Part shown: positions 26,771-36,191 of the stretch, in pieces | How positions within the stretch are numbered: position 1 is the stretch's first letter | Layout of the letters: the number at the start of each line of letters is the position of its first letter | DNA from: DASQHW01 sp038209365 | GTDB taxonomy: Bacteria > Actinomycetota > Acidimicrobiia > IMCC26256 > PALSA-610 | Direction: 5' to 3' | Length of the DNA stretch: 64,000 bases | Assembly: GCA_038209365.1 (NCBI GenBank) | Contig: JBBQXS010000002.1 | Location: forward strand, 111,157-175,156 | Program-made: the position numbers and the translations under genes | Notes under the pieces: generated by a model | Databases searched by the model: none | What the model was told of the DNA's origin: nothing | The model's input: only the letters and a program-made list of their open reading frames with translations

Positions 26771-27418
26771 TCAGGATAGTTCGACCGCGACGGTCACACG
26801 GCACGGGTCGCGGTCGTACAACGTGGCGAAGTCCTCGACTCTTCCCCCGCCGACGGTTTCGACCACGCCTTCGCAGATGCCGCGGTGCAGGTTGCATACG
26901 AGCTCCGGGAAGGCCTCGGCGAGCTCCCGGAAGGGACACCGTGAGAACGCGATCTCGTCGCCCTGCGAGGAGGTCACCGGTTCGAAGCCGAGCCGCTCCA
27001 GCTCGCCGGCCAGCGCTTTGACGCACGACTTGGATCGGGTGCGTTTCCCGGTTTCGATCCCCCACGAGCGCCCGGCGGCAGTGGCCTCCGTCGCGTCGGC
27101 GCCGACCCTCTCGGCCAGGGTCGCGAGAAGGACCGCGAGGAGCGTGTGGCTGGGCGGGTCGAAGCCGAGCCCGGGCGCACCGGGGGCGAGCGAGTACACG
27201 TGTTGGGGCCGCCCCACGTTTCCCCGGTGCACGGGCTCGACGGTGACGAGATTGGCCTCGCGGAGTCGTTCGAGATGGAGCCGGACCGTGTTGGCATGCA
27301 GCCCGAGGCGATCGGCCAGCTCCGCGGCCGTCAGCCCTCGGGTCGAGCCCGAGAGCTCCTCGTACATGGAGTAGCGCGTCTCGTCCCCGAGGGCTTTCAA
27401 GACGGCGAGGAGGTCCAT
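26771..27418 (-). CDS. SufR-like Fe-S sensing transcriptional regulator
   Basis: A 215-residue protein with an N-terminal winged helix (residues 4-75: LLAVLKALGDETRYSMYEEL, AAELADRLGLHANTVRLHLERLR, then a GRPQHVYSL wing) and a C-terminal domain with cysteines C161, C175 and C182 (SRCPF, ELVCNLHRGICEG). This arrangement matches the COG2345/SufR group that holds an Fe-S cluster and represses suf genes; C132 is extra. It is divergent from mrp with only 60 bases between, and upstream of erpA on its own strand, so both may be its targets. Ligand and targets are inferred. Confidence 0.78.
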   Translation of the reverse strand: MDLLAVLKALGDETRYSMYEELSGSTRGLTAAELADRLGLHANTVRLHLERLREANLVTVEPVHRGNVGRPQHVYSLAPGAPGLGFDPPSHTLLAVLLATLAERVGADATEATAAGRSWGIETGKRTRSKSCVKALAGELERLGFEPVTSSQGDEIAFSRCPFRELAEAFPELVCNLHRGICEGVVETVGGGRVEDFATLYDRDPCRVTVAVELS

Positions 27419-27478
27419 CCCCTTGACGGTATCTGCCGTTCGGGCATATTTTCAAGGTCTAGCCTGGTTTTATTGCCC

Positions 27479-28648
27479 GTGGACAGCGCTGCACCCCCCT
27501 CCTCCGATGACGTCCTGCACGCCCTCGCGGGCGTGCTCGACCCGGAGCTCCGGGCCTCGATCGTCGATCTGGGCATGGTCCACGACGTCAGGGTCGAACC
27601 GACGGGCGACGTGGTGGTCAGGGTCGCGCTGACGACCGCCGCCTGCCCGTTACGCGGGCAGATCGGCAACGACGTCCGATCGAAGGTCGCCGGGCTGCAG
27701 GGCGTCGGCGAGGTCCGGGTCGAATACGACGAGATGACCCAGGATGAACGATCGGCGCTCATGCAGAAGGCGCGGTTGCGGGCCTCGCAGTCGGCGCCGC
27801 CGACAGAGGTACCGCCGACGACCCGCGTGATCGCGGTCGGCAGCGGCAAGGGTGGCGTGGGGAAGTCGTCGATCACGGCCAATCTCGCAGCCGCGCTCGC
27901 GGCCCGCGGGCTCACCGTCGGAGTGCTCGACGCGGACATCTGGGGGTTCTCGATCCCGCGGATGCTCGGCTTGACGGGCCGGTTGGCCGGCGCGCCGGAA
28001 GCGGACGGCAAGGGGAAGATCGTCCCCAACGAGCGCGCCGTGGGACCGGGGACGCTTCGGGTCGTCTCGATGGGCCTGCTCGTCGACGACGAGGACACCG
28101 CGCTGATGTGGCGCGGGCTCATCCTGGCGAAGGCGCTCGAGCAGTTCCTGACCGACGTCAAGTGGGGCGACCTCGACTACCTGCTCATCGACATGCCGCC
28201 CGGTACCGGTGACATCCAGATGGCGTTGGCGCGCCTGCTTCCCCAAGCCGAGATGCTCGTCGTGACGACGCCGGCCAAGGGCGCCCAAAAGGTTGCGTCG
28301 CGCGTCGCCGACATGGCTCGGCGGTCGTATCTCAAGGTGCTCGGCGTCGTCGAGAACATGAGCGAGTTCGTCGCGCCCGACGGCTCGCGGCATGCGATCT
28401 TCGGTTCGGGCGGGGGCAAACGGCTCGCCGCCCTCACCGGCGCGCCGCTCGTCGGATCAGTGCCGATCGAAGCGGCCGTGTCCGAAGGCGGCGACGTCGG
28501 CACGCCGGTTGTGCTGTCGCACGCCGACTCCCCGGCCGCGATCTCGTTGCATGCGATCGCAGAACGCATCGTCACCGAGCTGTTGCCACCGGTCGAGATG
28601 GCGGGGTGCACGGCGCGCATCTTCCAGCTCGCCGAAAAACTTCCGTGA
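27479..28648 (+). CDS. mrp: Mrp/ApbC-family Fe-S cluster carrier ATPase
   Basis: A 389-residue protein with an N-terminal MIP18/DUF59 domain (1-100: LAGVLDPELRASIVDLGMV and TTAACPLRGQI) and a C-terminal P-loop ATPase (VGSGKGGVGKSSITANLA, DADIWGFSIPRMLG, LIDMPPGTGDIQ). The family carries and transfers Fe-S clusters. The C-terminal CXXC normally found after VVENMS is absent here (EFVAPDGSRH). I start at the GTG at 27479; no ribosome site is obvious, so a leaderless start or the TTG at 27473 is possible. It overlaps the next gene start by four bases. Confidence 0.9.
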   Translation: MDSAAPPSSDDVLHALAGVLDPELRASIVDLGMVHDVRVEPTGDVVVRVALTTAACPLRGQIGNDVRSKVAGLQGVGEVRVEYDEMTQDERSALMQKARLRASQSAPPTEVPPTTRVIAVGSGKGGVGKSSITANLAAALAARGLTVGVLDADIWGFSIPRMLGLTGRLAGAPEADGKGKIVPNERAVGPGTLRVVSMGLLVDDEDTALMWRGLILAKALEQFLTDVKWGDLDYLLIDMPPGTGDIQMALARLLPQAEMLVVTTPAKGAQKVASRVADMARRSYLKVLGVVENMSEFVAPDGSRHAIFGSGGGKRLAALTGAPLVGSVPIEAAVSEGGDVGTPVVLSHADSPAAISLHAIAERIVTELLPPVEMAGCTARIFQLAEKLP

Positions 28649-29079
28649 CCCGAGGCGATCCGTTCGAGCGGATCGTCGACGAGGTCTGCGGCGGCGCACC
28701 CGGCGCCGTGTGGGGGCAGCACCAACAACGGTGGCGGTCTCGCGGGATCAATGACCGCCGCGTCACCAAGGCCTTGCGCCAGTACTGGGGGCCGGAGGCG
28801 GACGCGATGCGCGTGTCGCTCGCGCGCGAAGACGCTCGCTTCGTCGCGGGCGTCATCAAGATGGTCGGGGACGAGCTGGGCCTCTCGGAGGCCGATCGAC
28901 GCCGGGTCGGTGCCGCCGCGGTGCGCTCGCGGCTGCTCGGCGAAGGCGACGCAACGCTCGCGCCCGTCGACGCGGCATGGCGGGCGTGGTGGCCGCCGCC
29001 ACCCGGCCCGACCGGCCGTGAGCGCCTCGCCGATTTTCTCGGCGCGTGGCGCGCGTGGTTGGAAGAAGCACCTTCATGA
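28645..29079 (+). CDS. Hypothetical protein, arginine- and tryptophan-rich
   Basis: A 144-residue soluble protein with no motif I can name. It has a helical, charged middle (ADAMRVSLAREDARFVAGVIKMVGDELGLSE-type pattern) and a tryptophan/proline C-terminus (WRAWWPPPPGPTG). The GTG at 28645 overlaps the mrp stop and its own stop overlaps the methyltransferase start, so it is translated within an mrp operon. Confidence 0.6.
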   Translation: MTRGDPFERIVDEVCGGAPGAVWGQHQQRWRSRGINDRRVTKALRQYWGPEADAMRVSLAREDARFVAGVIKMVGDELGLSEADRRRVGAAAVRSRLLGEGDATLAPVDAAWRAWWPPPPGPTGRERLADFLGAWRAWLEEAPS

Positions 29080-29834
29080 CCATGCGGAACGAGCAGCGGT
29101 TGGTATTCGGTGAGATCGCCGCGCAGTACGACGAGGCCCGGCCGTCGTATCCCGGCGAGCTCTTCGACGCGGTGACGGCCTTCGGAGGACTCACGGCCGG
29201 AGACACCGCTCTCGAGATCGGTGCGGGCACCGGGAAGGCGACGACGCACTTCGTCGAACGCGGACTTCGCGTGCACGCGTTGGAGCCCAGCGCGCCGATG
29301 GCCGCCGTGCTGCGCGCCAAGGGTATTGCTGCGGAGGAAGTGACGTTCGAGGACTGGCGCGTGCGGCCCCGCGAATTCCGGTTGGTATACGCGGCGCAAG
29401 CCTGGCACTGGGTCGGCGGCGAAGACCGGTACGAGAAGGTCGCGGCCGCCCTCGCACCCCACGGCGTCGTGGCGTTGTTCTGGAACAAGGGACGAGACTG
29501 GGAAGGCTCGCTGCGCCGCGACAACGACGCGATGTACGAGCAGTACGCCCCCGAGATGACGAGCTCGCTCGGTTCGTGGAACCTGGACTGGGTCGCGGAG
29601 CAGCTCGAGGCCTCCGGCATGTTCGAGCCGACCGTCACACGCTCCTTCACGTGGCACCGGACCTACACGACCGAAGAGTGGGTGCGCCTGCTGGGCACGC
29701 ACTCGGATCATCGGGTCCTTTCGGAGTCGCAGCGCACGCAGCTCCACGCCGCAGTCGGCGGCGTCATCGATGCCCACGGCGGCGCCGTCGACGTCGTCTA
29801 TGACGCGGTGCTGTACCTCAGTCGGCGAGTCTGA
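29076..29834 (+). CDS. Class I SAM-dependent methyltransferase
   Basis: A 252-residue methyltransferase. Motif I is ALEIGAGTGKATTHFVERG (about 45-63), followed by the acidic post-I residue in VHALEPSAPM. The catalytic-side segment is YAAQAWHWVGGEDR, typical of the UbiE/type-11 group with small-molecule substrates. The start is the ATG at 29076 overlapping the previous stop; the alternative at 29082 is equally good. Its 3' end overlaps the convergent ABC permease gene by 17 bases. Substrate unknown. Confidence 0.85.
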   Translation: MTMRNEQRLVFGEIAAQYDEARPSYPGELFDAVTAFGGLTAGDTALEIGAGTGKATTHFVERGLRVHALEPSAPMAAVLRAKGIAAEEVTFEDWRVRPREFRLVYAAQAWHWVGGEDRYEKVAAALAPHGVVALFWNKGRDWEGSLRRDNDAMYEQYAPEMTSSLGSWNLDWVAEQLEASGMFEPTVTRSFTWHRTYTTEEWVRLLGTHSDHRVLSESQRTQLHAAVGGVIDAHGGAVDVVYDAVLYLSRRV

Positions 29835-32640
29835 GCGCGACCGCCGGTTCGATGCGGGAGGCGCTGCGCGCGGGCGCGGCGGTTGCCGCGAGCGCGCACA
29901 CGAAGGTGCCGACGACCAGGATCGCGATCGACCCGATCGGAACCCGGAACGCGATGTCCGAGCCGAAGGCGTCGGTGAGCGTGATCGACCAGGCGCACAC
30001 GAGCGCGAGCGCGGTGCCGATGAGCACTCCTTCGACTGCGACGAAGCCGGATTCGATCACGAACGCGGCGCGCACCGCTCTCGCTTGGAAGCCGAGCGCG
30101 CGCAGCACACCCACCTGTCGGCGTCGCTCCCGCACGGCGCGGATCATGATCACGCCTATGCCCGCGACTCCGACCACGAGCCCGAGCGCGAGATAGCCGC
30201 GCATCAGCAGGAAGAATTGCTGCTGATTGGCGAGTTGCACCTGCACCACGTGACGCAGCGTCTCGGCCTTCCCGCCGTTCGGGAGGAAGCGTCCCGCGAA
30301 GTGGTCTACGAAACCCATCGGGTCCGCAACATCGACATACGCCCGGCTCGGCACCGCGCGGTCGCCCGCAAGCGCGCGCATTGCCGGCAACCCGAGGAGC
30401 ACCCCGTTCTGCACGAAGTCGTTCGGCGCGATGGCGGCGACCGTGAAGGTGTGACGAGTACCGCCGACCGTGTCGACGACGGTGAAGGTGTCACCGATGT
30501 CGACACTCTGGCGCGGCGGCCCGCCGCGGCCGGCGAGGAAGAACTTGTCGATGATGGCGAGGTCGGGATTCGCGAGCACCGTTCGGTACGCAGCGGCATC
30601 GGTAGGCGCGGTCCCGCGGTCGTCGAGCGCGGGTGGCCCGTGATCCACGAACCGGCCGTCGTATGCGCTTGCTTCCCATGGGCGAGTGTCGGTCAGGCCC
30701 GGAGCGCTGGTGACGTCGATCAGGGTCGTGACGAGCGGCGCGACGGCCCGAACGCCGGGTTCGCGCGCGAGTGCGCCGAACGGCACGGGATTGGTCGGGT
30801 TCGAATCGAGGACCACGTTGTATCCGCCCGAGACGTCGCGCGTGAAGTTCCCGAGCTGTCCCGAGAACATCGACGCGAACACCGACACCATCACCAAGAT
30901 GAACACCACGAGGGCGAACATCCCGAGCGTCATCGACGTGCGGAACCGGCGGGCGAGCGGATACGCGAGACCCAATCGCACTTGCAACGATCGTTTGGCG
31001 AGACGACCGATGAGGTGACCGACCGCCTCCTGGTGCTGAGAAACGAGCACCACCGCCGCCCCGACGAGCACGAGACCCTGGAGGGTGAACAGTAGGACGT
31101 CGACGTCCCCGCCGAGCGCAAGGGCGGCAGGCACGGCGGCCACCGCCCACACCAGCACAGCGATCGCCGCGCCGGTGGTCGCGATCGGACGCGGAACGTT
31201 GCGCGCGATGGTCGGCGTGACGCCGACCAACACCAGCACGGGACCGAGCATCAGCGCGAGGAAGGAAGCCGTCGTGACTCCGGCAAAGGTGAGCACCAAT
31301 CCGGCGACGGCTGCGACCAACCCGAGGTAGGACGCGCGCCGCCGGGGTCGCCGGCGAGCCGGCTCGCTGATGTCGCGGATCGCCTGGATGATGTTGAAGC
31401 GGCTCAGCCAGATGCTCGTCAGGAGCACGGTCGCGATCGCGATGACGAACCCGACGACCATCCCCCGCTGCACGCTCGCCCACTTGAAGGCAAAGTGCAG
31501 CGTCAGACGGTCGTCGTCCGAGCGACTCCCGAACAACTCCGACGCGGCGGCCATCAACGCCCGGCCGAGGCCGAGACCGACGAACGTGCCCGCGATCGCG
31601 GAGATGACCGCGTAGCACCAGCCCTCGGCTGCGAACGCGCCGACGAGCGAGCCCCGTCGCAGTCCCACCGCGCGCAGCATGCCGAGCTCGGACTTCCGCT
31701 CGTCGGCGAGCATGAAGAAGATGTTGACGAGGAGCAGGATGCCGGCGAGCACAGCGAACGTGCCGAGCGACGTGTAGAGCCGCGCGAGCGAGTTCCCTGC
31801 CCGGTCGGCGCGCTCGAGCACGGTGCGCTTGACGTCCTCGATGCTGTACCGGCCCGGTCCGAGTTGCGCGCGCACGGCCGTGTCGACCTGGTCGGTGAGA
31901 TGCGCTCCCTCCTCGACTCCCCCCCGGTTCGACACAAGGACGAGCGATTGAGGTGGCGCGCCGGGGCGACCGGCGCTCATCGCCGCGATCGTGCCGGGCG
32001 CGACGAACGCGTTGTTCGCTCGAGTCTCGTCGCCTCGCCAGAACCCCGCGACCCCGAGCTTGGGCAGCACGCGTACGACGCGGAACTTCACCGTCGTGCC
32101 GTACGCGAATGCCTCGATCGTCGAACCGGCGCCGATGTGCAGCGTTCGCGCGAGGTCGCGACCGATCACGGCCTCGCCCGGTCGGGGCGTCGCGCCCGAG
32201 ATCCCCGTCGCGTGGGTGTCGCCGCCGAAGCGCCGGGCCGCGTCGAAGTCGGTTTCGAGCAACTGCGCCTTCGGCGCCGCGAATCCGCCGGTTGCGATCG
32301 CCGCTCGCGTGAGTGCGAGTGGCAACACACCATCGGCGTCTGCATCGCGGAACCCCGCGAGAGCGTCCCGAACCGGCGCGCCCGCGGCGATGCCGTTCGC
32401 GGAGACGATCTCGTCGACGGGACCGAGCTGCTCGTACGCACCGCGCCGGACTGAGGCGTCGAAGGTGTCGCCGATGACGAATGAACCGGTCATGATCGCG
32501 GTGCCGAGCAGCGAACCGAGGACGACGAGCAACGTCTCGCGAGGACGGCGCACCGCGTTGCGCAGCGCCAGACGGCGTAACACCGGCCGCCGCGCGAGCA
32601 CGTAGAGGAACGGCAGCGAGACCAGGGCGACGACGATCAT
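29818..32640 (-). CDS. FtsX-like (MacB-type) ABC transporter permease
   Basis: A 940-residue permease with two FtsX domains. One N-terminal helix pair and a large extracytoplasmic domain (about 55-260) precede three helices near 265-420 and a middle hydrophobic block at 455-560. A second unit follows with an extracytoplasmic domain (about 600-790) and three C-terminal helices containing VGVLRALGFQARAVRAAF, the coupling-helix signature; the first unit has LGMLRAVGLRRGSLV at the equivalent place. The ten-helix layout is common in actinobacterial lipoprotein or peptide export systems. Its ATG overlaps the ATPase gene stop (32637-32640). Confidence 0.9.
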   Translation of the reverse strand: MIVVALVSLPFLYVLARRPVLRRLALRNAVRRPRETLLVVLGSLLGTAIMTGSFVIGDTFDASVRRGAYEQLGPVDEIVSANGIAAGAPVRDALAGFRDADADGVLPLALTRAAIATGGFAAPKAQLLETDFDAARRFGGDTHATGISGATPRPGEAVIGRDLARTLHIGAGSTIEAFAYGTTVKFRVVRVLPKLGVAGFWRGDETRANNAFVAPGTIAAMSAGRPGAPPQSLVLVSNRGGVEEGAHLTDQVDTAVRAQLGPGRYSIEDVKRTVLERADRAGNSLARLYTSLGTFAVLAGILLLVNIFFMLADERKSELGMLRAVGLRRGSLVGAFAAEGWCYAVISAIAGTFVGLGLGRALMAAASELFGSRSDDDRLTLHFAFKWASVQRGMVVGFVIAIATVLLTSIWLSRFNIIQAIRDISEPARRRPRRRASYLGLVAAVAGLVLTFAGVTTASFLALMLGPVLVLVGVTPTIARNVPRPIATTGAAIAVLVWAVAAVPAALALGGDVDVLLFTLQGLVLVGAAVVLVSQHQEAVGHLIGRLAKRSLQVRLGLAYPLARRFRTSMTLGMFALVVFILVMVSVFASMFSGQLGNFTRDVSGGYNVVLDSNPTNPVPFGALAREPGVRAVAPLVTTLIDVTSAPGLTDTRPWEASAYDGRFVDHGPPALDDRGTAPTDAAAYRTVLANPDLAIIDKFFLAGRGGPPRQSVDIGDTFTVVDTVGGTRHTFTVAAIAPNDFVQNGVLLGLPAMRALAGDRAVPSRAYVDVADPMGFVDHFAGRFLPNGGKAETLRHVVQVQLANQQQFFLLMRGYLALGLVVGVAGIGVIMIRAVRERRRQVGVLRALGFQARAVRAAFVIESGFVAVEGVLIGTALALVCAWSITLTDAFGSDIAFRVPIGSIAILVVGTFVCALAATAAPARSASRIEPAVALRLAD

Positions 32641-33344
32641 CGCGGCGCAGCCGCACCCGCGATGAGCTCGTCGGTCACGATGCGGCCGTCGCGCATGCGA
32701 ATCATTCGATTCGCGCTGCGCCCGACGCCGTCGTCGTGCGTCACGACGATCAACGTCTGTCCGTCGGCGTGCAGCTCCCGCAGCAGCTCCAGCACGTGCT
32801 CGGCGGTCTCGGAGTCGAGGGCACCGGTCGGTTCGTCGGCCCACACCACTCGTGGCCGGCCGGCGAGGGCACGCGCCACCGTGACCCGTTGTTGCTCACC
32901 GCCGGACAGCTCGGCAGGACGATGCTTGAGCCGGCCCCCGAGTCCCACGCGTTCGAGCGTCTCCGACGCGCGGCGGCGCGCGTTCTTCGCGTCGGCGCCC
33001 GCGAGCAGCAGGGGTAGCTCCACGTTCTCCACGGCGCTGAACACCGGGATCAGGTTGTAGGCCTGGAACACGAACCCCATCGACGACGCGCGGTTGGCGG
33101 TGCGCCTCGCATCGCTCAACGCGTGCAGATCCACGCCGTCGAGCAGCACGCGGCCACCGTCGATGTCGTCGAGGCCCGAACAGCAGTTGAGCAGCGTCGT
33201 CTTGCCGGAACCCGAGGGGCCCATCACGGACACGAACTCACCGTCGTGCACGACGAGATCCACGTCGTGCAACGCAACGACCTCTTCGGCGCCCGTCCGG
33301 TAGACCTTGCGGACCGCCTCGGCCACCAACATGGGCTCGCTCAC
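32637..33344 (-). CDS. ABC transporter ATP-binding protein (LolD/MacB type)
   Basis: A 235-residue ATPase with Walker A GPSGSGKTTLL (about 43-53), Q-loop FVFQAYNLIPVFSAVENVELPLLLAG, signature LSGGEQQRVTVARAL, Walker B RVVWADEPTGALD and the switch histidine in VVTHDD. The MFVFQ..NLIP pattern is typical of ATPases partnering FtsX permeases. It is the first gene of a two-gene operon with the large permease. Such systems act by mechanotransmission to extract or export lipoproteins or peptides; the cargo is not evident. Confidence 0.93.
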   Translation of the reverse strand: MSEPMLVAEAVRKVYRTGAEEVVALHDVDLVVHDGEFVSVMGPSGSGKTTLLNCCSGLDDIDGGRVLLDGVDLHALSDARRTANRASSMGFVFQAYNLIPVFSAVENVELPLLLAGADAKNARRRASETLERVGLGGRLKHRPAELSGGEQQRVTVARALAGRPRVVWADEPTGALDSETAEHVLELLRELHADGQTLIVVTHDDGVGRSANRMIRMRDGRIVTDELIAGAAAPR

Positions 33345-33355
33345 GCGCGAGCTTC

Positions 33356-33790
33356 TTAGCGCATGCGGACCCGACGAAGCGCTTCGGGCAGCTCCTGGAA
33401 CCCGCGCGACCGGAGCGCCGAGACCGCGTCGGGCACGTCACAGTCCTGGCGATCCTGGCCCGCGATCTGTTCGCCCGAGCCGTCGCGCAGCACGAAACGG
33501 CACCCGTACTCGGTCTCGATCGACATCGACTCGGCCAGATCGTCGACCACGTCGATCACCACACCGTCGCCGGCCGGGTACAAGGCCCGCAGATATTCGG
33601 GTGCGTACACCGGCACGCCGTCGACCTCACCGACCTGCTCGCTGTCGGGCCCCGGCCAGAAATCTTCGTACAGGAAGGGCGCGGTGGATTCGCAACAGCC
33701 GGTGCCGATGGTGAACACCAGCGCGCCGCGGCGGTCACGCTTCGCCTTCTCGACGATGCGCGCCGCCGCGTCCGTGCCGGTGACCTTCAC
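33356..33790 (-). CDS. DUF779 protein, aldehyde dehydrogenase partner
   Basis: A 144-residue DUF779 protein with the conserved GALVFTIGTGCCESTAPFLYEDFWPG segment split here as GTGCCEST and PFLYEDFWPG, and GVPVYAPEYL. The family is found almost always beside an NAD-dependent aldehyde dehydrogenase, as here, where its start is two bases from that gene's stop region. The double cysteine suggests redox or metal sensitivity. Biochemical role unknown. Confidence 0.85.
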   Translation of the reverse strand: MKVTGTDAAARIVEKAKRDRRGALVFTIGTGCCESTAPFLYEDFWPGPDSEQVGEVDGVPVYAPEYLRALYPAGDGVVIDVVDDLAESMSIETEYGCRFVLRDGSGEQIAGQDRQDCDVPDAVSALRSRGFQELPEALRRVRMR

Positions 33791-33791
33791 G

Positions 33792-35300
33792 TCAGATGTT
33801 CGCGCTCAGCGCGCTGAAGTGCAGGTAGCCGTTGCGGTCGGTGGCCGTGTTCTGCCATACGTGCTTGATCTGGCGGTACTCGTTGTATCCGAAGTCGCCG
33901 AGCTCCCGACCGATGCCCGACTGCTTGTAGCCGCCGAATGGCTGGGTCGGCGTGATCATGTGGTAGTCGTTCACCCACACCGTGCCGGTGCGCATCGCCG
34001 CGGCAATGCCGTGGGCGCGGTCGAGGTTCTTCGACCACACGCCGCCACCGAGCCCGTAGATCGAGTCGTTCGCGATCTTGATCGCCTCGTCGTCGGAATC
34101 GAACGGGATCACGCACAGGACCGGACCGAAGATCTCCTCTTGGGCGATCTTCATCGAGTTGTCGGCCTCGAAGATCGTCGGCAGGTAGTAGGCGCTCTGG
34201 TCGAGCCCGGCGGGCAGGTCGGTCGGCTTCGCGCCACCGCACAGCAGCTTGGCGCCCTCGTCGAGGCCGAGCTTCACGTAGCGCTCCGTGGTGTCGACCT
34301 GGCTCGGTGCGACGAGCGGCCCGAGATCGGTGGCCATGTCCATGTTGTCGCCGATCACGATCTTGCTGGTGCGGTCCACCAGCATGGCGACGAACTCGTC
34401 GTAGATCTTGCGTGACACCAACGCGCGGGTCCCCGACTCGCACACCTGGCCGTTGTGGAAGAACGTGCCCCACAACACACCGGCTGCGGCGAGGTCGAGG
34501 TCCGCGTCGTCGAGCACGATGTTGGCGGACTTGCCGCCGAGCTCCAGTGTCACCTTCTTCACGGTGCCCGAAGCGAGCTGCATGATTCGGCGGCCGACTT
34601 CTGTCGAGCCGGTGAACGCGACCTTGTCGACGAGCGGGTGCTGTGCGAGCTCTTCACCGGCGCTGCCACCGGGACCGGTGATGAGGTTCACGACGCCCGG
34701 CGGGATATCGGCATCCTGCACAGCCTTCACCATCTCGATCGCGCTGAGCGATGTGAAGCTGGCGGGCTTCAGCACCGAGGTGTTGCCGGCGGCGATTGCC
34801 GGCGCGATCTTCCAGCCGGCCATGAGGAACGGGAAGTTCCACGGCACGATGCCGGTGCAGACACCGAACGGCTCGTAGCGCGCGACGCTCTTTGCAGGCG
34901 GGAACGGGCTCTCACCGCGTTCGACCACGTCGGGCTGGTTCTCGGCGAGGTCGGCGAACGTGTTCAGCGTCGACACCGCGCCCGGGACGTCGGCGAACAT
35001 CGCCTTCTTGATCGTGCCGCCCCCATCGCGTGCTTCGATCTCTGCGATCTCTGCCTGGCGGGCGTTGATGAGCTCGGCCACTTTGCGCAGCTTCTCCGCC
35101 CGCTCCTTGCCGGACATCTTCGGCCACGGGCCCTCGTCGAAGGCCTGGCGAGCGGCTTGCAGGGCTTTGACCGCGTCCTCCCGTCCGGCCTTGGCGACGT
35201 CGGCGATCTTCTCGCCGGTCGACGGGGCGTGGGTGGCGAAGGTTTCGCCCGATTGCGCGGCGACCCACTCGCCGTTGATGAACAGCTTTGTCTCGGCCAT
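33792..35300 (-). CDS. NAD-dependent aldehyde dehydrogenase
   Basis: A 502-residue member of the aldehyde dehydrogenase superfamily. Visible hallmarks: GIVPWNFPFLMAGWKIAPA, FTGSTEVGRRIM with the nucleotide-binding turn, VTLELGGKSANIV holding the catalytic glutamate, and GQVCESGTR with the nucleophilic cysteine near residue 300; EEIFGPVLCVIPF follows. It oxidises aldehydes to acids with NAD. A DUF779 gene lies directly downstream. The substrate class cannot be read from the sequence. Confidence 0.95.
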   Translation of the reverse strand: MAETKLFINGEWVAAQSGETFATHAPSTGEKIADVAKAGREDAVKALQAARQAFDEGPWPKMSGKERAEKLRKVAELINARQAEIAEIEARDGGGTIKKAMFADVPGAVSTLNTFADLAENQPDVVERGESPFPPAKSVARYEPFGVCTGIVPWNFPFLMAGWKIAPAIAAGNTSVLKPASFTSLSAIEMVKAVQDADIPPGVVNLITGPGGSAGEELAQHPLVDKVAFTGSTEVGRRIMQLASGTVKKVTLELGGKSANIVLDDADLDLAAAGVLWGTFFHNGQVCESGTRALVSRKIYDEFVAMLVDRTSKIVIGDNMDMATDLGPLVAPSQVDTTERYVKLGLDEGAKLLCGGAKPTDLPAGLDQSAYYLPTIFEADNSMKIAQEEIFGPVLCVIPFDSDDEAIKIANDSIYGLGGGVWSKNLDRAHGIAAAMRTGTVWVNDYHMITPTQPFGGYKQSGIGRELGDFGYNEYRQIKHVWQNTATDRNGYLHFSALSANI

Positions 35301-35339
35301 GACGGGGCTCCTTTTGCGCGCAGCGACAGCGGACGCAGG

Positions 35340-36191
35340 CTACGGCATTTCGCCGGCGAGCTTCCAGGTCGCCTTCGCGCCCGAGCCCTGCACCTTGCCC
35401 TCGGCCTTGAGCTTGAGCAGATGCGCGTGCACCTGCCGCTGCGCCATCTCGATCAGGCCCTCGGGGATATCCGTGTAGAGCGTCTCGACGATGCGCTTGA
35501 TCGTGCGCGGCTGTTCCTTCAGCACCTTCAGGATCTGCCGCTCGCGCATCTTGCGGTGCGCAACGTACTCGGTGAGCGCGGCCACGGGCTCGTCGATCAC
35601 GTCTCCGTGAGCGGGGCAGATGCGGGCGAGGCGCTTCAGCTTGCGCAGGCGTTCGAGCGAGGCGAGGTACTGCGTCATGTCGCCGCCGCGTTGCGGATTC
35701 ACGACGGTCGTCGTGCCGTTGAGCACGTGGTCGCCCGTGAACAGCGTCCGTTCCTCGTCGAGGAGGAAGCACAGGTGGTTGGGGGCATGCCCGGGCGTGT
35801 GCAGCGCCTCGAGGCGGAACTCCGTACCGTCGATCGTGTCACCGTCGACGAGGACGCGGTCGAGGGTGAGCGTGACCTCGTCCGCTTTCGGGAACGGGCT
35901 GAAACCGGCGATGACCGCGCCGGTCGACGCCGCGATCTTGCTCGCGGCCGGCCAGTGGTCAGGATGCGTGTGCGTGAGCAGGACCCATCGCACGCGTTCG
36001 CGCATCGAAGCGCCGACGATCGCGTCGATGTGATCTGCAAGCGCAGGCCCGGGATCGATCACCGCGACCTCGTCGATGCCGACAAGATAGGTGTTCGTGC
36101 CGGGACCAGTCATCAGTCCCGGGTTGTTCGCGACCACACGCCGCACGAGCGGCGACAGCGCGCTCGCGGCTTCGGGTGTCAGGTCGGGCAC
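35340..36191 (-). CDS. Metallo-beta-lactamase-fold hydrolase (LACTB2-like)
   Basis: A 283-residue MBL-fold protein. The metal motif is LLTHTHPDHWPAA (about 71-83), followed by HTPGHAPNHLCFLL, LFTGDHVL and a late CPAHGDVI histidine. The C-terminal 60 residues form a winged-helix-like LACTB2 tail (MRERQILKVLKEQPRTIKRIV). LACTB2-group proteins act as RNases or thioesterase-like hydrolases. The start overlaps the Nudix gene stop by 13 bases, so the two are co-transcribed. Confidence 0.9.
   Translation of the reverse strand: MPDLTPEAASALSPLVRRVVANNPGLMTGPGTNTYLVGIDEVAVIDPGPALADHIDAIVGASMRERVRWVLLTHTHPDHWPAASKIAASTGAVIAGFSPFPKADEVTLTLDRVLVDGDTIDGTEFRLEALHTPGHAPNHLCFLLDEERTLFTGDHVLNGTTTVVNPQRGGDMTQYLASLERLRKLKRLARICPAHGDVIDEPVAALTEYVAHRKMRERQILKVLKEQPRTIKRIVETLYTDIPEGLIEMAQRQVHAHLLKLKAEGKVQGSGAKATWKLAGEMP

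Noticed and set aside
27441..27479. CGGGCA/TGCCCG inverted repeat between the SufR-like and mrp genes
   Set aside because: Only six-base arms with 27 bases between and no second copy; too weak to call an operator.
29770..31095. 441-residue plus-strand frame, rich in H, E, R and D
   Set aside because: It is antisense to the FtsX permease, whose helices and motifs are clear.
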